DNA from: Vibrio sp. RE88
Lineage (GTDB): Bacteria > Pseudomonadota > Gammaproteobacteria > Enterobacterales > Vibrionaceae
DNA length: 64,000 nt
NCBI RefSeq assembly: GCF_013113835.1
Contig: NZ_VTYQ01000002.1
Location: forward strand, 471,136 to 535,135
Direction: 5' to 3'
How positions within the stretch are numbered: position 1 is the stretch's first letter; the number at the start of each line of letters is the position of its first letter. The notes under the pieces are model-generated. The model was not told the DNA's origin. It searched no databases and saw only the letters and a program-made list of their open reading frames with translations. The position numbers and the translations under genes are program-made. Below, in pieces: positions 46,545-55,406 of this stretch.

Positions 46545-46958
46545 TTAAGGTTGCTTATCAAAGCATGGGATGTCTTTTGGTATTTCGACCCAGCTTTGCT
46601 TCTCGCTTAACCAAACATGCATTTGTGGCTCAAAGAGGGCGCTATACTCTACCCCTGCTGGCTTGAGTTTAAGCTTAATGGTTGCCGTGTCATCTGGGTT
46701 GTAATGATAAACACGGTTGCCACAGTCACCACAGAATTTAGCAAAGTTTTTATTGCCACTTTCCGCTATACGCTGCCACTCATTCAACTTCCCCTGAAAT
46801 TCAATATCTTCAGTCTTAACAATAGCTGTTACGCTATACGGGCTAGTCGACAATTTCTGACATTCTTGACAGTGGCATGCAATGACTTTTAAAGGTGCAG
46901 CTTTGAGTTGATAGGAAAGCTGCCCACACTGGCAAGACGCTTTGATTGGAAATTCCAT
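46545..46958 (-). CDS. GFA-family zinc protein (second copy)
   Basis: 137 residues. Glutathione-dependent formaldehyde-activating-enzyme-like fold. Zinc knuckle ASCQCGQLSY, then CHCQECQKLST and CGDCGNRVY with the second zinc site. GAGT-type site precedes the ATG. Last in a three-gene operon, 19 nt after the other GFA gene. Substrate unknown; formaldehyde handling is an inherited family label. Confidence 0.85.
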   Translation of the reverse strand: MEFPIKASCQCGQLSYQLKAAPLKVIACHCQECQKLSTSPYSVTAIVKTEDIEFQGKLNEWQRIAESGNKNFAKFCGDCGNRVYHYNPDDTATIKLKLKPAGVEYSALFEPQMHVWLSEKQSWVEIPKDIPCFDKQP

Positions 46959-46977
46959 AATAACTCCTTACTGAGAC

Positions 46978-47373
46978 TCAACGATCTGCTGGATGATTGA
47001 CACCATCATTAGTGACAACGTCACCTAAATCAAAGGGGTTTACCCCTTCTAAACACCCTACATTGTAGCCATATTCCGTTGGGTCTGAGCGTCGTTGGTG
47101 GTGCGTGTAAATACCGCATTCAGAGCAAAAGTAGTGCTTAGCCGTTCCTGTATTAAATTGGTAAAGCTTAAGCAACTCTTGGCCTTTAAGTATACGAATT
47201 CCATCCAGTTTTACCGAAGCGACAATAGCACCTTTTCTTCGGCAAATCGAACAGTCGCACCGCCTGGGTTTGTCGATCCCTTGTGGAAGGTGCAGCTCCA
47301 ATTCAACGCTTCCGCAGTGGCAAGTTGCTTTATGGTATTCTTCGATTTGTGTTGTACCTACTTGCTTAATCAT
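46978..47373 (-). CDS. GFA-family zinc protein (first copy)
   Basis: 131 residues from the ATG at 47371-47373, which has GAGGAGC upstream; an upstream start would enter the preceding gene. Zinc motifs ATCHCGSVELEL, CDCSICRRKGA and CSECGIYTHHQRRSDP. It diverges clearly from the second copy, so not a recent duplication. 10 nt after the GNAT gene. Function unknown. Confidence 0.85.
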   Translation of the reverse strand: MIKQVGTTQIEEYHKATCHCGSVELELHLPQGIDKPRRCDCSICRRKGAIVASVKLDGIRILKGQELLKLYQFNTGTAKHYFCSECGIYTHHQRRSDPTEYGYNVGCLEGVNPFDLGDVVTNDGVNHPADR

Positions 47374-47383
47374 CCATTGCTCC

Positions 47384-47890
47384 TCAATTGATTCGTAACT
47401 GATACTCAATACAGTCAATCGGCTTTCCGTGCATTTCTGCGTAATTGTTTACGACCTTTATGGGTCGAAACCCGTTAGCAGTTAATACCTTCTGTGACGC
47501 CAAGTTTTCAGTGGATGCGTAAGCCACCAACTTTTCAACGCCCATTTTTTCAACAACTCGAATAATGTTCGAGACGGCAAACTTCGCAACACCACGGTTG
47601 GTGAAGGACTTCCCAACTCGATAGCCAATATGAGCAATTTTCCTGCGACGGCTAATGTTAGATACATTTACGCGGCCAAGAATGGATCCGCTCTCGTCAA
47701 CGATTAACATTGGAACCAAAGTTTTCGCTGCAAACTCCAGTAGGAATACCTGAATGTGTTCTTTTACACCTTCGAGTGAATAGAAATCTGTCTCACGCGG
47801 GGGAATATTGGCTTCAAACCATTCTCTGTTTTGAATCTCAAACTCAAGAAGTTTCTCAACATCACCTTCTTTGAGTAGCTCAAGCTGCAT
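47384..47890 (-). CDS. GNAT-family acetyltransferase (RimJ type)
   Basis: 168 residues from the ATG at 47888-47890, with AAGGAC 7 nt upstream; the frame is open 15 codons further up. Start MQLELLKEGDVEKLLEFE; acetyl-CoA region IGYRVGKSFTNRGVAKFAVS; ASTENLASQKVLTANGFRPI. First gene of the GNAT-GFA-GFA operon. Acceptor substrate unknown. Confidence 0.86.
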   Translation of the reverse strand: MQLELLKEGDVEKLLEFEIQNREWFEANIPPRETDFYSLEGVKEHIQVFLLEFAAKTLVPMLIVDESGSILGRVNVSNISRRRKIAHIGYRVGKSFTNRGVAKFAVSNIIRVVEKMGVEKLVAYASTENLASQKVLTANGFRPIKVVNNYAEMHGKPIDCIEYQLRIN

Positions 47891-47987
47891 ATCAAGTCCT
47901 TTATGAATAATGCCCGCGATCAATATATCGCTCAAAAACAGTTAATCCTATGTTTATATTGATGATTTGTTAATCATGCATAAAAAA

Positions 47988-48005
47988 AGCCGCATCTCTG
48001 CGGCT
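47988..48005 (-). terminator. Terminator after the RhlE-like helicase gene
   Basis: AGCCGCA and TGCGGCT pair around TCTC; leftward it runs into seven T residues. Confidence 0.85.
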
Positions 48006-48022
48006 CTTAATAATTTGGCTAA

Positions 48023-49285
48023 CTACTTCTTCTTGCCTCTATTCGCATGAATCTTGAGCTTCGCTTTCATCTTTCGTTTTTCCGAAGAGCGGCTTTTTCG
48101 TCTTCCACCACGCTCGCGTTCATTTTCAGTTGGTTCTTCAATACTTGGTTCAAAGCCCTGTAGCCACTCTTGTGGTAAACGCGCATCAAGAAGCCGCTCT
48201 ATCGCTTCAAGCAAGTATTCTTCGTCTTTACTCATCAGCGATACCGCCAGACCTTCCTGACCAGCTCGGCCAGTACGACCAATACGATGAACATAGTCTT
48301 CGGCTTTGTAAGGCATATCAAAGTTAACCACTTGCTCTAGCTGATTAATATCCAACCCTCTCGCCGCTACATCGGTTGCAATCAATGCCCTAATTGTGCC
48401 CGATTTAAAATCGTCTAATGCTTTCTGACGTGCACCTTGGCTTTTATCCCCATTGATCGACGCAGCTTTGATTCCGTCAAGTTTAAGCTCTTTCGCAAGC
48501 GCATCGCTGCCCTGCTTAGTCTTCGCGAACACGAGCACCTGCTGCCAGTTTCGTGAACCAATTAAATAGGCAAGAAGTTCAGCTTTACGCTTTTTGTCGA
48601 CAGGATAAACCATCTGTTTAACCGTCTCAGCCGTACTATTTGATGGCGTTACCTGAACCTCGACTGGCTCATTCATCAATTTATGAGCAATAGTCTTAAT
48701 ACGTTTATCAAATGTCGCCGAGAAAAACAGAGTCTGACGCTCAGGGTTGATCTTTTTCAATATGCGTTGGATATCTGGCATGAATCCCATATCTAGCATG
48801 CGATCGGCTTCATCCAGTGCCAAATAGCTGGTTTTTCTAAGATTGATATTTTTGCAGTAGAGGTGATCCAGTAAACGTCCTGGTGTGGCGATCAGTACGT
48901 CACAACCCTGCCTCAGATTTTGTGTCTGAACATTCATACTGGTACCGCCATAAGCAGTCACAATTTTAATCTCAGTCGCACTCGCATAAGCCGTTAAGCT
49001 GTCAAAAACTTGCTGAGCCAACTCACGTGTAGGAACAACCACCAAGGCTAAGACATCATTTGATTGAGGATCTCTCGACGCTTCCTGATCAAGTAGCTTG
49101 TTGAGTAGTGGCAAGCCAAAGGCAGCAGTTTTCCCTGTTCCTGTCTGAGCCCCCGCCAGCACATCTTTTCCTTCAAGTACGTGAGGAATGGCTTGCTCCT
49201 GAATAGGCGTTGGCGTATCAAAACCTAATTTTTCTACAGTAGATGCAAGTGCTTGAGACAGACCCAGATGTTGAAATGAAGACAT
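48023..49285 (-). CDS. DEAD-box RNA helicase (RhlE-like)
   Basis: 420 residues. Q motif with GFDTPTPIQ (21-29), Walker A AQTGTGKT (46-53), PTRELAQ, TPGRLLD, DEAD (158-161), SAT (189-191), ATDVAARGLDI and HRIGRTGRAG near 330. The tail is short, very basic (RRKSRSSEKRKMKAKLKIHA, ends GKKK), like RhlE helicases. Probably acts in ribosome assembly or RNA decay in the cytoplasm. Confidence 0.93.
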   Translation of the reverse strand: MSSFQHLGLSQALASTVEKLGFDTPTPIQEQAIPHVLEGKDVLAGAQTGTGKTAAFGLPLLNKLLDQEASRDPQSNDVLALVVVPTRELAQQVFDSLTAYASATEIKIVTAYGGTSMNVQTQNLRQGCDVLIATPGRLLDHLYCKNINLRKTSYLALDEADRMLDMGFMPDIQRILKKINPERQTLFFSATFDKRIKTIAHKLMNEPVEVQVTPSNSTAETVKQMVYPVDKKRKAELLAYLIGSRNWQQVLVFAKTKQGSDALAKELKLDGIKAASINGDKSQGARQKALDDFKSGTIRALIATDVAARGLDINQLEQVVNFDMPYKAEDYVHRIGRTGRAGQEGLAVSLMSKDEEYLLEAIERLLDARLPQEWLQGFEPSIEEPTENERERGGRRKSRSSEKRKMKAKLKIHANRGKKK

Positions 49286-49321
49286 GGTTACTTTCCAAAT
49301 GAAACAGGGTCGCCGATTCTA

Positions 49322-49897
49322 TCAGAATCTTTTCGCAGCGTTTAGTATCTCTGGGTACAAGGTATGGAATATTTCTTTCAATGGTTGATAACGCTGCTCT
49401 AACGTATCGAAACAACGCGATAGCTCCCCCATTCTTGGCGAACGAGCCGACATTCTTTGCAGCGCGTACTCGATATTCTCAATTTCCTTATAGGATTCCA
49501 GCCAACGACCTTTCCACATCGCCCCGCTGACAGCCATAAAACGCTCGGGAAGTGTTTCTGGGTATTCAGCAAGGACTTTACTTTCGGCATCAAGACAAAA
49601 ATCTCGCAAGCTAGTGGCATGGTACTGTTGCCACTCAGACGCCAGACAGTGATCCCAGAACATATCCAATGCTATTCCTGAAAAACGCCGACTCTTTCCG
49701 GGAAAGTACTCTCTGGCTCGTAACATCAGTGCATGGCTGTCTATCGTACTGTCGACAAACCGATGTAGCTTAATTCCTTGGACGATATCGGCTGAATATT
49801 GGTGTTCAGGGTTACCTTTTACAAAGTCCCCGAGCAAATTTCCCAACATGCTCGACTCGCAGTGTTGTGCTATATGAAGGTGGGCGAGGTAATTCAT
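49322..49897 (-). CDS. acpH: Acyl carrier protein phosphodiesterase AcpH
   Basis: 191 residues. Starts MNYLAHLHIAQHCESSMLGN, LLGDFVKGNP, with HRFVDSTIDSH and SGIALDMFWDHCLA, the HD-like metal ligands of the family. Removes 4'-phosphopantetheine from acyl carrier protein. Length matches E. coli AcpH (193). Confidence 0.92.
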   Translation of the reverse strand: MNYLAHLHIAQHCESSMLGNLLGDFVKGNPEHQYSADIVQGIKLHRFVDSTIDSHALMLRAREYFPGKSRRFSGIALDMFWDHCLASEWQQYHATSLRDFCLDAESKVLAEYPETLPERFMAVSGAMWKGRWLESYKEIENIEYALQRMSARSPRMGELSRCFDTLEQRYQPLKEIFHTLYPEILNAAKRF

Positions 49898-49938
49898 AGT
49901 GCTAACTAGTACAAAACATTAGTTTCATAAAAGCACAA

Positions 49939-49960
49939 AGCCAGCGCATTTGCACTGGCT
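49939..49960 (-). terminator. Terminator downstream of the 40-residue ORF
   Basis: A 10-bp stem with one G-U pair (AGCCAGCGCA with TGCACTGGCT); leftward it continues into a T-containing run. Confidence 0.65.
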
Positions 49961-49999
49961 CTTTCTGGTATCAACGTGAATGTTGATTTCAACGAACGA

Positions 50000-50122
50000 T
50001 TATTTATTGAAGATTTCTTCTGCTAGCTCTTCGATTGACTGTTCATAATCTGACAGTTCAAAACCAATCTCCATAGCATCTAGCAATTCAAGGCATTCTT
50101 CGTTCAATGTTTGGTCACTCAT
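50000..50122 (-). CDS. Small acidic protein, 40 residues
   Basis: ATG at 50120-50122, TAA at 50000-50002. Preceded by a strong AAGGAGG 5-6 nt upstream and followed by its own terminator, so it is very probably translated. Starts MSDQTLNEECLELLDAMEIG and ends EELAEEIFNK; about 13 Asp/Glu against one Lys, predicted two short helices, one Cys. No signal or membrane segment. Not recognised. An in-frame upstream ATG would add 18 residues but lacks a ribosome-binding site. Confidence 0.65.
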   Translation of the reverse strand: MSDQTLNEECLELLDAMEIGFELSDYEQSIEELAEEIFNK

Positions 50123-50477
50123 TCTGACCTCCTTAATTACAAACAACTTTATAGACCTGTTTTCAAGTCTCAACATGAATATAAGGTCTATTGCTCCTTT
50201 TTAAACCACTTATATGACAGTTTTTTGAAAGAACAAAGTAAATAATCAATGCGATATGATTTTTGTCGCAAGTAAACGTTTGCATTGCTGAATCTCACCT
50301 AAACCCGGGTTAATAGTAAACATATATTTACACCAATGGTTATTTATATGTACATTTAGCTTGAAATTATCATTTTAATTCCACAAAATGCCTTAAAAGT
50401 AGATTTTATTCATTGGAATATTCATTTATTCCAGTTTTAAAATCCAAATCAAACAAAAATCGTAAAGAAATATATAC
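50123..50477. other. 355-bp intergenic region with several inverted repeats
   Basis: Lies between the small acidic ORF and the tyrosine-type transporter. Contains a dyad ATAGACCT/AGGTCTAT (50151-50191), a TyrR-like box (50315-50332) and a TGGAATA/TATTCCA repeat (50414-50433). No further ORF with a ribosome-binding site. Confidence 0.6.
50315..50332. promoter_or_regulatory. TyrR-like box upstream of tyrP-like gene
   Basis: AGTAAACATATATTTACA fits TGTAAA-N6-TTTACA with a single mismatch at the first base. It is 146 nt upstream of the transporter start. Confidence 0.6.
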
Positions 50478-51683
50478 ATGACTAAATCAAAGGTTCTGGG
50501 TAGTACTTTGATCATCGCCGGCACTACTATCGGTGCAGGTATGCTCGCTCTACCTCTAGCTTCTGCCGGAATTGGCTTCACTACTTCACTCATCATCATG
50601 GTCGCGCTATGGGCACTAATGGCTTATACCGCTCTACTGATGGTTGAACTCCACCAACACGCAGACGCGAGTGCAACATTGCATACTCTCGCCAAGCAAT
50701 TTCTAGGGCAAAAAGGCAAATGGGTTGCCAGCTTTTCTATGCTGTTTTTGTTCTACTCACTTTGTGCTGCATACATCGCAGGCGGTGGTGCACAGTTCGG
50801 TGAGCGCATTTCGCAATTCACTGGTGTCGAGATCTCGGGAATGACCTCAACAGTCATCTTTACGATAGTTGTCGCCGCTGTAGTGACCATCGGCACTGGT
50901 ACGGTCGATAAAGTGAATCGTGTACTATTCACTATCAAACTTATCGCGATGGCAATGGTTCTGACGTTCCTTGCACCGAATGTGACTGAGTCGTACCTGC
51001 TAAGCATGCCTGTTGAACAAGGCCTTGTCGTCGCAGCTATTCCTGTCATCTTTACGTCTTTCGGATTCCACGGCAGTATCCCTGCTATCGTGAACTACCT
51101 AGATGGCAATACACCTTCGCTGCGTAAAGCCATTATTGTTGGCTCTTCTATTCCTTTGATCATTTACGTTTTCTGGCAAATTGTAACCCTAGGTGTGGTA
51201 AGCCAGGATGCGTTGGTCGATAACCAAGGTCTAAGCGGGCTGATTTCAACGCTGTCGACCAAAGTTCACCAGTCTGGCCTTGGTCAGACAATCGGTGTTT
51301 TTGCTGACTTAGCACTGCTGACTTCTTTCTTAGGCGTGAGTTTGGGTTTGTTTGAATTCCTAGGCGATAGCTTCAACAAGAAGAAAGCCGCTTCTAGTCG
51401 CATCGTCGTTGGTGCTATTACCTTTGTCCCGCCAATGGGCTTCGCACTGTTCTACCCACAAGGCTTTATTATGGCTCTTGGATACGCAGCGATTGCGCTA
51501 GCGATTCTGGCCATATTCCTGCCTATTATGATGGTGAAGAAAGCGCGCATTGCTGAGGAAACTCAAGGTGGCTACCAAGTGTTTGGTGGTACAGCAGGCT
51601 TGATGATCAGCGGTACCGTTGGCTTTGTAATAATCGCAGCACAGCTGCTCATCACTATGGGTGTTTTGCCTTCACTAGGCTAA
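50478..51683 (+). CDS. tyrP: Aromatic amino acid transporter, TyrP-like
   Basis: 401 residues, eleven predicted transmembrane helices, HAAAP family. Starts VLGSTLIIAGTTIGAGMLAL, the family's substrate-site motif, then PLASAGIGF and TSFGFHGSIPAIVNYLDGN. Imports tyrosine (possibly other aromatics) by proton symport. The TyrR-like box supports aromatic amino acid control. Weak ribosome-binding site (AAAGA). Confidence 0.88.
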   Translation: MTKSKVLGSTLIIAGTTIGAGMLALPLASAGIGFTTSLIIMVALWALMAYTALLMVELHQHADASATLHTLAKQFLGQKGKWVASFSMLFLFYSLCAAYIAGGGAQFGERISQFTGVEISGMTSTVIFTIVVAAVVTIGTGTVDKVNRVLFTIKLIAMAMVLTFLAPNVTESYLLSMPVEQGLVVAAIPVIFTSFGFHGSIPAIVNYLDGNTPSLRKAIIVGSSIPLIIYVFWQIVTLGVVSQDALVDNQGLSGLISTLSTKVHQSGLGQTIGVFADLALLTSFLGVSLGLFEFLGDSFNKKKAASSRIVVGAITFVPPMGFALFYPQGFIMALGYAAIALAILAIFLPIMMVKKARIAEETQGGYQVFGGTAGLMISGTVGFVIIAAQLLITMGVLPSLG

Positions 51684-51700
51684 CTTCACTTCTTCATTTC

Positions 51701-51727
51701 AAGGGCAGCTTTTAAGCTGCCCTTTTT
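51701..51727 (+). terminator. Terminator after tyrP-like gene
   Basis: AAGGGCAGC and GCTGCCCTT form the stem; a T run follows. Confidence 0.85.
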
Positions 51728-51830
51728 ACTTTCTAAACGAAAAAATCTTTAGAAAAATGAGATCTAATGCAATTTTTCCTACGACTTGCCTTTCTTATTA
51801 ATCAAAGATAAAGCAATCGAAGAGGTTGAT

Positions 51831-52967
51831 ATGAAAGTGAAGTCGAAGATAGTGTTTTCCGCTATTGCCCTAACAGCTGTACTAGCGTCGTTTTTTGGCA
51901 CAGCAAATAGCGACGTAACAAGAAGCTCGGCTTACGGCGACTATCAGGTCGCTACATTAGCGGGTGGCTGCTTCTGGTGTACAGAATCCGACTTGGAAAA
52001 ACTACATGGCGTTATCGATGTCGTTTCTGGTTATGCCGGTGGCGAGCTAGAAAATCCGACCTATAAGCAGGTCTCATCTGGTAAGTCCGGTCATATTGAA
52101 GTGATCGAAGTAAAGTATGACCCAGAAGCCGTGAGTTACGAACAAGTCCTCGACCAATTCTTCCGTCATATAGACCCAACAGACAACAAAGGCTCCTTTG
52201 TTGACCGTGGTCCTCAGTACCGCCCTGCGATTTTCTACCATAACGATGAGCAAAAGCAGATCGCAGAAAACTTTATGGCTGAGATCGAAGCGCTTGGTAT
52301 TTTCAAAAAGCCGCTTAAAACAGAGCTGATTCAGTTTACTAAGTTCTGGCCAGCAGAGAACTATCATCAGGATTACTACAAACGTAACAAGATCCGTTAC
52401 AACTACTATCGTTACGCATCAGGTCGCGATCAGTATCTGGATGACATTTTTGGCGATGATCGAGAAAAAAATCCTAAGACACTACGCCAGCTGATTGATG
52501 ATCACAAGGCAGTTTCAAACGTAAAACCTTACAACAAGCCTTCTGAAAAACAGATTAAAGCTAAGTTAACCGATCTCCAGTACTACGTCACTCAGGAGGA
52601 AGGAACCGAACGAGCTTTCAGCAACGAGTATTGGGATAACAAACAACACGGCATTTACGTAGATATTGTTTCGGGTGAGCCTTTGTTTTCTTCTACTGAT
52701 AAGTACAAATCAGGAACAGGATGGCCGAGCTTTACCAAACCGATTAATGAGGCGTACATCGTCACTAAAACGGATTTCCATTTGGTCTACCCAAGAACGG
52801 AAGTTAGAAGTCGATTTGCTGACTCCCACTTGGGCCACGTTTTTAAAGATGGTCCCGCACCAACGGGCCTGCGCTATTGCATGAATTCAGCCGCCATGAA
52901 GTTCATTCCGGTCGAGGAGCTGGAAGAACAAGGTTACGGTGAGTACATGTATCTATTCGACAGTTAA
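51831..52967 (+). CDS. Secreted bifunctional methionine sulfoxide reductase MsrA-MsrB
   Basis: 378 residues from the ATG at 51831, which has GAGG upstream and yields a signal peptide ([20 protein letters not shown] through TANS). MsrA domain about 38-205 with catalytic C47 in [10 protein letters not shown]; linker; MsrB domain about 245-370 with [13 protein letters not shown] [13 protein letters not shown] and catalytic C350 in [11 protein letters not shown]. The usual CxxC zinc pairs of MsrB are not apparent. Repairs both S- and R-methionine sulfoxide in exported proteins. Similar in layout to PilB-type fusions but without the thioredoxin domain. Confidence 0.92.
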   Translation: MKVKSKIVFSAIALTAVLASFFGTANSDVTRSSAYGDYQVATLAGGCFWCTESDLEKLHGVIDVVSGYAGGELENPTYKQVSSGKSGHIEVIEVKYDPEAVSYEQVLDQFFRHIDPTDNKGSFVDRGPQYRPAIFYHNDEQKQIAENFMAEIEALGIFKKPLKTELIQFTKFWPAENYHQDYYKRNKIRYNYYRYASGRDQYLDDIFGDDREKNPKTLRQLIDDHKAVSNVKPYNKPSEKQIKAKLTDLQYYVTQEEGTERAFSNEYWDNKQHGIYVDIVSGEPLFSSTDKYKSGTGWPSFTKPINEAYIVTKTDFHLVYPRTEVRSRFADSHLGHVFKDGPAPTGLRYCMNSAAMKFIPVEELEEQGYGEYMYLFDS

Positions 52968-52988
52968 TCCATCCAAACAGTCGAGACC

Positions 52989-53020
52989 AAAGCCAACCTA
53001 AACAAAGGGTTGGCTTTTCT
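52989..53020 (+). terminator. Terminator after msrAB
   Basis: AAAGCCAACC and GGTTGGCTTT pair around a 9-nt loop, followed by T-rich sequence. Confidence 0.85.
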
Positions 53021-53127
53021 TTTTCTGTCGCCGCTAAATGCATATCTTATTCGCTTTTCCTCTAATCGTTGCTGCAACTCAATCATCAAAAGTTCGTTCT
53101 TCTTTTGAGTGGATAAGGAGAACCTCT

Positions 53128-53865
53128 ATGAACTTACAGCAAACGACCACCCTACTTTCTGCATGTGCAGCGTTAACCGCTTTTAGCACGTCAGCTCAGG
53201 AACAATATTATGATTTCGGCTTTATCGGTGCGAGTGGCGCCTATGGCCAGTCGGTGTACTCTGACAATGGTGGTGGCTCACTTTCCCTTGAACCCAACGT
53301 TTTTTACAACGGAGAGTACGGATTCGTTGATGGTAGCTTAGTGAACATCTCTGTTCTCCCGTATTTAGGGCTTTCAGGACAGTGGCGATTCGCTGAAGTT
53401 TCGGATGATTTCGATGATATTCCCAACGGGATAAACGAACGCGACGGTAACGGTGAACTGGGTGTAACCATAGGTACAGTCGGCGCGCGGCTCACTTACT
53501 TACATGATGTGACTAACGAACATGATGGTTACGAAATTCAACTGCATTTAGGGCGAACCCTTGATCTTCCTTTTGAGCAGTTTACGCTAACGCCTTACGT
53601 TGAAGTCGATTTTCGCGATAAAAAGCTCTCGCAGCATCTCTATGATATCTCAGCTCAAGAATCCGCTGCATCAGGTCTAAACACATACAGTTCTGGTAGC
53701 AGTTGGGTTTATCAAACAGGTCTAATTGGCATCTACACCATTACCCCAGATTGGTTAACGCTCGCAAAGTTTGAGTTGGAACATCATGACTCGGACAGCC
53801 CGTTAATTCAAAGAGATCTCGGCTGGTCTGTAAGCCTTGGGGTTACTTACAAATTTACAGAGTAG
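53128..53865 (+). CDS. MipA/OmpV-family outer membrane protein
   Basis: 245 residues from the ATG at 53128, preceded by AAGGAG 7 nt upstream; the frame is open 30 codons further up with no such site. Signal peptide near 1-22 (TTTLLSACAALTAFSTSAQ). The mature part is beta-rich (YYDFGFIGASGAYGQSVYSD, TIGTVGARLTYLHD) and ends VSLGVTYKFTE, as in OmpV proteins. Outer-membrane barrel; function uncertain. Confidence 0.88.
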   Translation: MNLQQTTTLLSACAALTAFSTSAQEQYYDFGFIGASGAYGQSVYSDNGGGSLSLEPNVFYNGEYGFVDGSLVNISVLPYLGLSGQWRFAEVSDDFDDIPNGINERDGNGELGVTIGTVGARLTYLHDVTNEHDGYEIQLHLGRTLDLPFEQFTLTPYVEVDFRDKKLSQHLYDISAQESAASGLNTYSSGSSWVYQTGLIGIYTITPDWLTLAKFELEHHDSDSPLIQRDLGWSVSLGVTYKFTE

Positions 53866-53874
53866 CAAATGAAA

Positions 53875-53897
53875 AAAGCCTCCGGTGCGGAGGCTTT
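53875..53897. terminator. Bidirectional terminator OmpV-family gene / dbpA
   Basis: AAAGCCTCC and GGAGGCTTT pair around GGTGC, with A runs on both flanks and a stronger T tail leftward. Confidence 0.85.
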
Positions 53898-53917
53898 AAA
53901 AAGATTTAGTGGAAGCG

Positions 53918-55309
53918 TTATTTCATCACACGAGCTTTAAAGTTGCGCCCTTTCATTTTGCCGTTTTGAAGCTGCTTCAATGCGGGCTTTACAATCTCGT
54001 GTTCAACAGCCACATAAGAGACCATTGGAAGAATGTTGATCTTGCCGATTTTCTTCCCATCCAGTCCAGCCTGTTTCGTCAGAGCACCCAATATATCTCC
54101 AGCACGAACTTTCTGCTTCTTACCACCAAGGATCTGAATCGTCTGCATTTTAGGGTAGAAAGGCCTCTCTACTGTTTTTTCTGGTAGTTCAGCTGGAGAG
54201 ATCGCGATATCCATGTATTCATCTATACGTGCGACACGATATTCTTCTTTCTCACTGTAGAAGCTAAACGCAACACCTTTAGAACCTGCTCGACCAGTAC
54301 GGCCAATTCGATGGACGTGCACTTCAGGGTCGCGTGACAATTCAAAGTTGAACACCGCATCTAGGTTATCAACATCAAGACCACGCGCTGCAACATCAGT
54401 CGCAACAAGAATTGAGACACTTTTGTTAGCAAACATGGTTAATGCCTGTTCGCGTTCACGCTGCTCCATATCACCATGAAGTTCAACAACGCTGAACCCA
54501 CGGTGGCTTAGCTCATCAGTCACCTTCTGGACTTCTTTCTTGGTGTTACAGAACACAACTGACGACTCAGGCTTGTGTGTCAGTAATAGCGCTTCCAGCG
54601 CATCATCACGCTCTTCTGTTGTGCTTAGCTTGTAGAATCGCTGCTCGATGGTCGCTGTCTGGTGCGTTGATTCCACTTTGATCATTTGAGGATCACGCAT
54701 CACTTTAGATGCTAATGACTCAATGTTTTTCGGGAACGTCGCACTAAACAATAAGGTTTGTCTGTCTTGAGGCGCTTCGTCAATGATGGCGTCAATAGCC
54801 TCTTCGAAACCCATTTCCAACATTCGATCAGCTTCATCCAAGACCAAAGTATTCATCTCAGCTAGATTGATACGACCTTTAGAAAGGTGATCCAAAATAC
54901 GGCCAGGCGTACCTACCAAGATATGCGCACCGTGCTCTAGCGAGCCAATTTGAGGCCCCATCGGCATGCCGCCACACAACGTGAGAACTTTGATGTTGTG
55001 AATACCACGTGCCAGTGTACGAACCTCTTTCGCTACCTGATCGGCAAGCTCGCGAGTTGGACAAAGCACCAAGGTCTGAACACGGAAGCGTTTAACGTTC
55101 AAATTACTCAGTAACCCAAGTGTAAACGCCGCTGTTTTACCCGAGCCTGTCTTGCCCTGCCCAATCACGTCTTTACCTTCAAGAACAATCGGCAACGCCT
55201 GTTGTTGTATCGGCGTCATTTCCGTGTAGTTAAGGCTGTTCAGTGTCTCTATCAGTTCACTTCTAAGATTCAGGCTCTTAAATGAGGTTGTCACAAGTGT
55301 ATCCTTCAA
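53918..55309 (-). CDS. dbpA: ATP-dependent RNA helicase DbpA
   Basis: 463 residues. Q motif TEMTPIQQQ, Walker A GKTGSGKT (52-59), DEAD (158-161), SAT, HRIGRTGRAG, and a C-terminal RNA-binding domain (about 390-463; KVRAGDILGALTKQAGLDGK, KIGKINI). That tail is the DbpA RRM that binds 23S rRNA hairpin 92. Acts in large-subunit assembly. Confidence 0.94.
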   Translation of the reverse strand: MKDTLVTTSFKSLNLRSELIETLNSLNYTEMTPIQQQALPIVLEGKDVIGQGKTGSGKTAAFTLGLLSNLNVKRFRVQTLVLCPTRELADQVAKEVRTLARGIHNIKVLTLCGGMPMGPQIGSLEHGAHILVGTPGRILDHLSKGRINLAEMNTLVLDEADRMLEMGFEEAIDAIIDEAPQDRQTLLFSATFPKNIESLASKVMRDPQMIKVESTHQTATIEQRFYKLSTTEERDDALEALLLTHKPESSVVFCNTKKEVQKVTDELSHRGFSVVELHGDMEQREREQALTMFANKSVSILVATDVAARGLDVDNLDAVFNFELSRDPEVHVHRIGRTGRAGSKGVAFSFYSEKEEYRVARIDEYMDIAISPAELPEKTVERPFYPKMQTIQILGGKKQKVRAGDILGALTKQAGLDGKKIGKINILPMVSYVAVEHEIVKPALKQLQNGKMKGRNFKARVMK

Positions 55310-55350
55310 GGATGGCTAACGAATGTGGATCCGTAAGCAGTTAAAATGTA

Positions 55351-55378
55351 AAAACCGCTTCAACAAGGAAGCGGTTTT
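55351..55378 (-). terminator. Terminator after folE
   Basis: AAAACCGCTT and AAGCGGTTTT pair around an 8-nt loop; it precedes the dbpA start region. Confidence 0.85.
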
Positions 55379-55406
55379 GAATAATCCGTAAAGCGTATCG
55401 GTCGCC

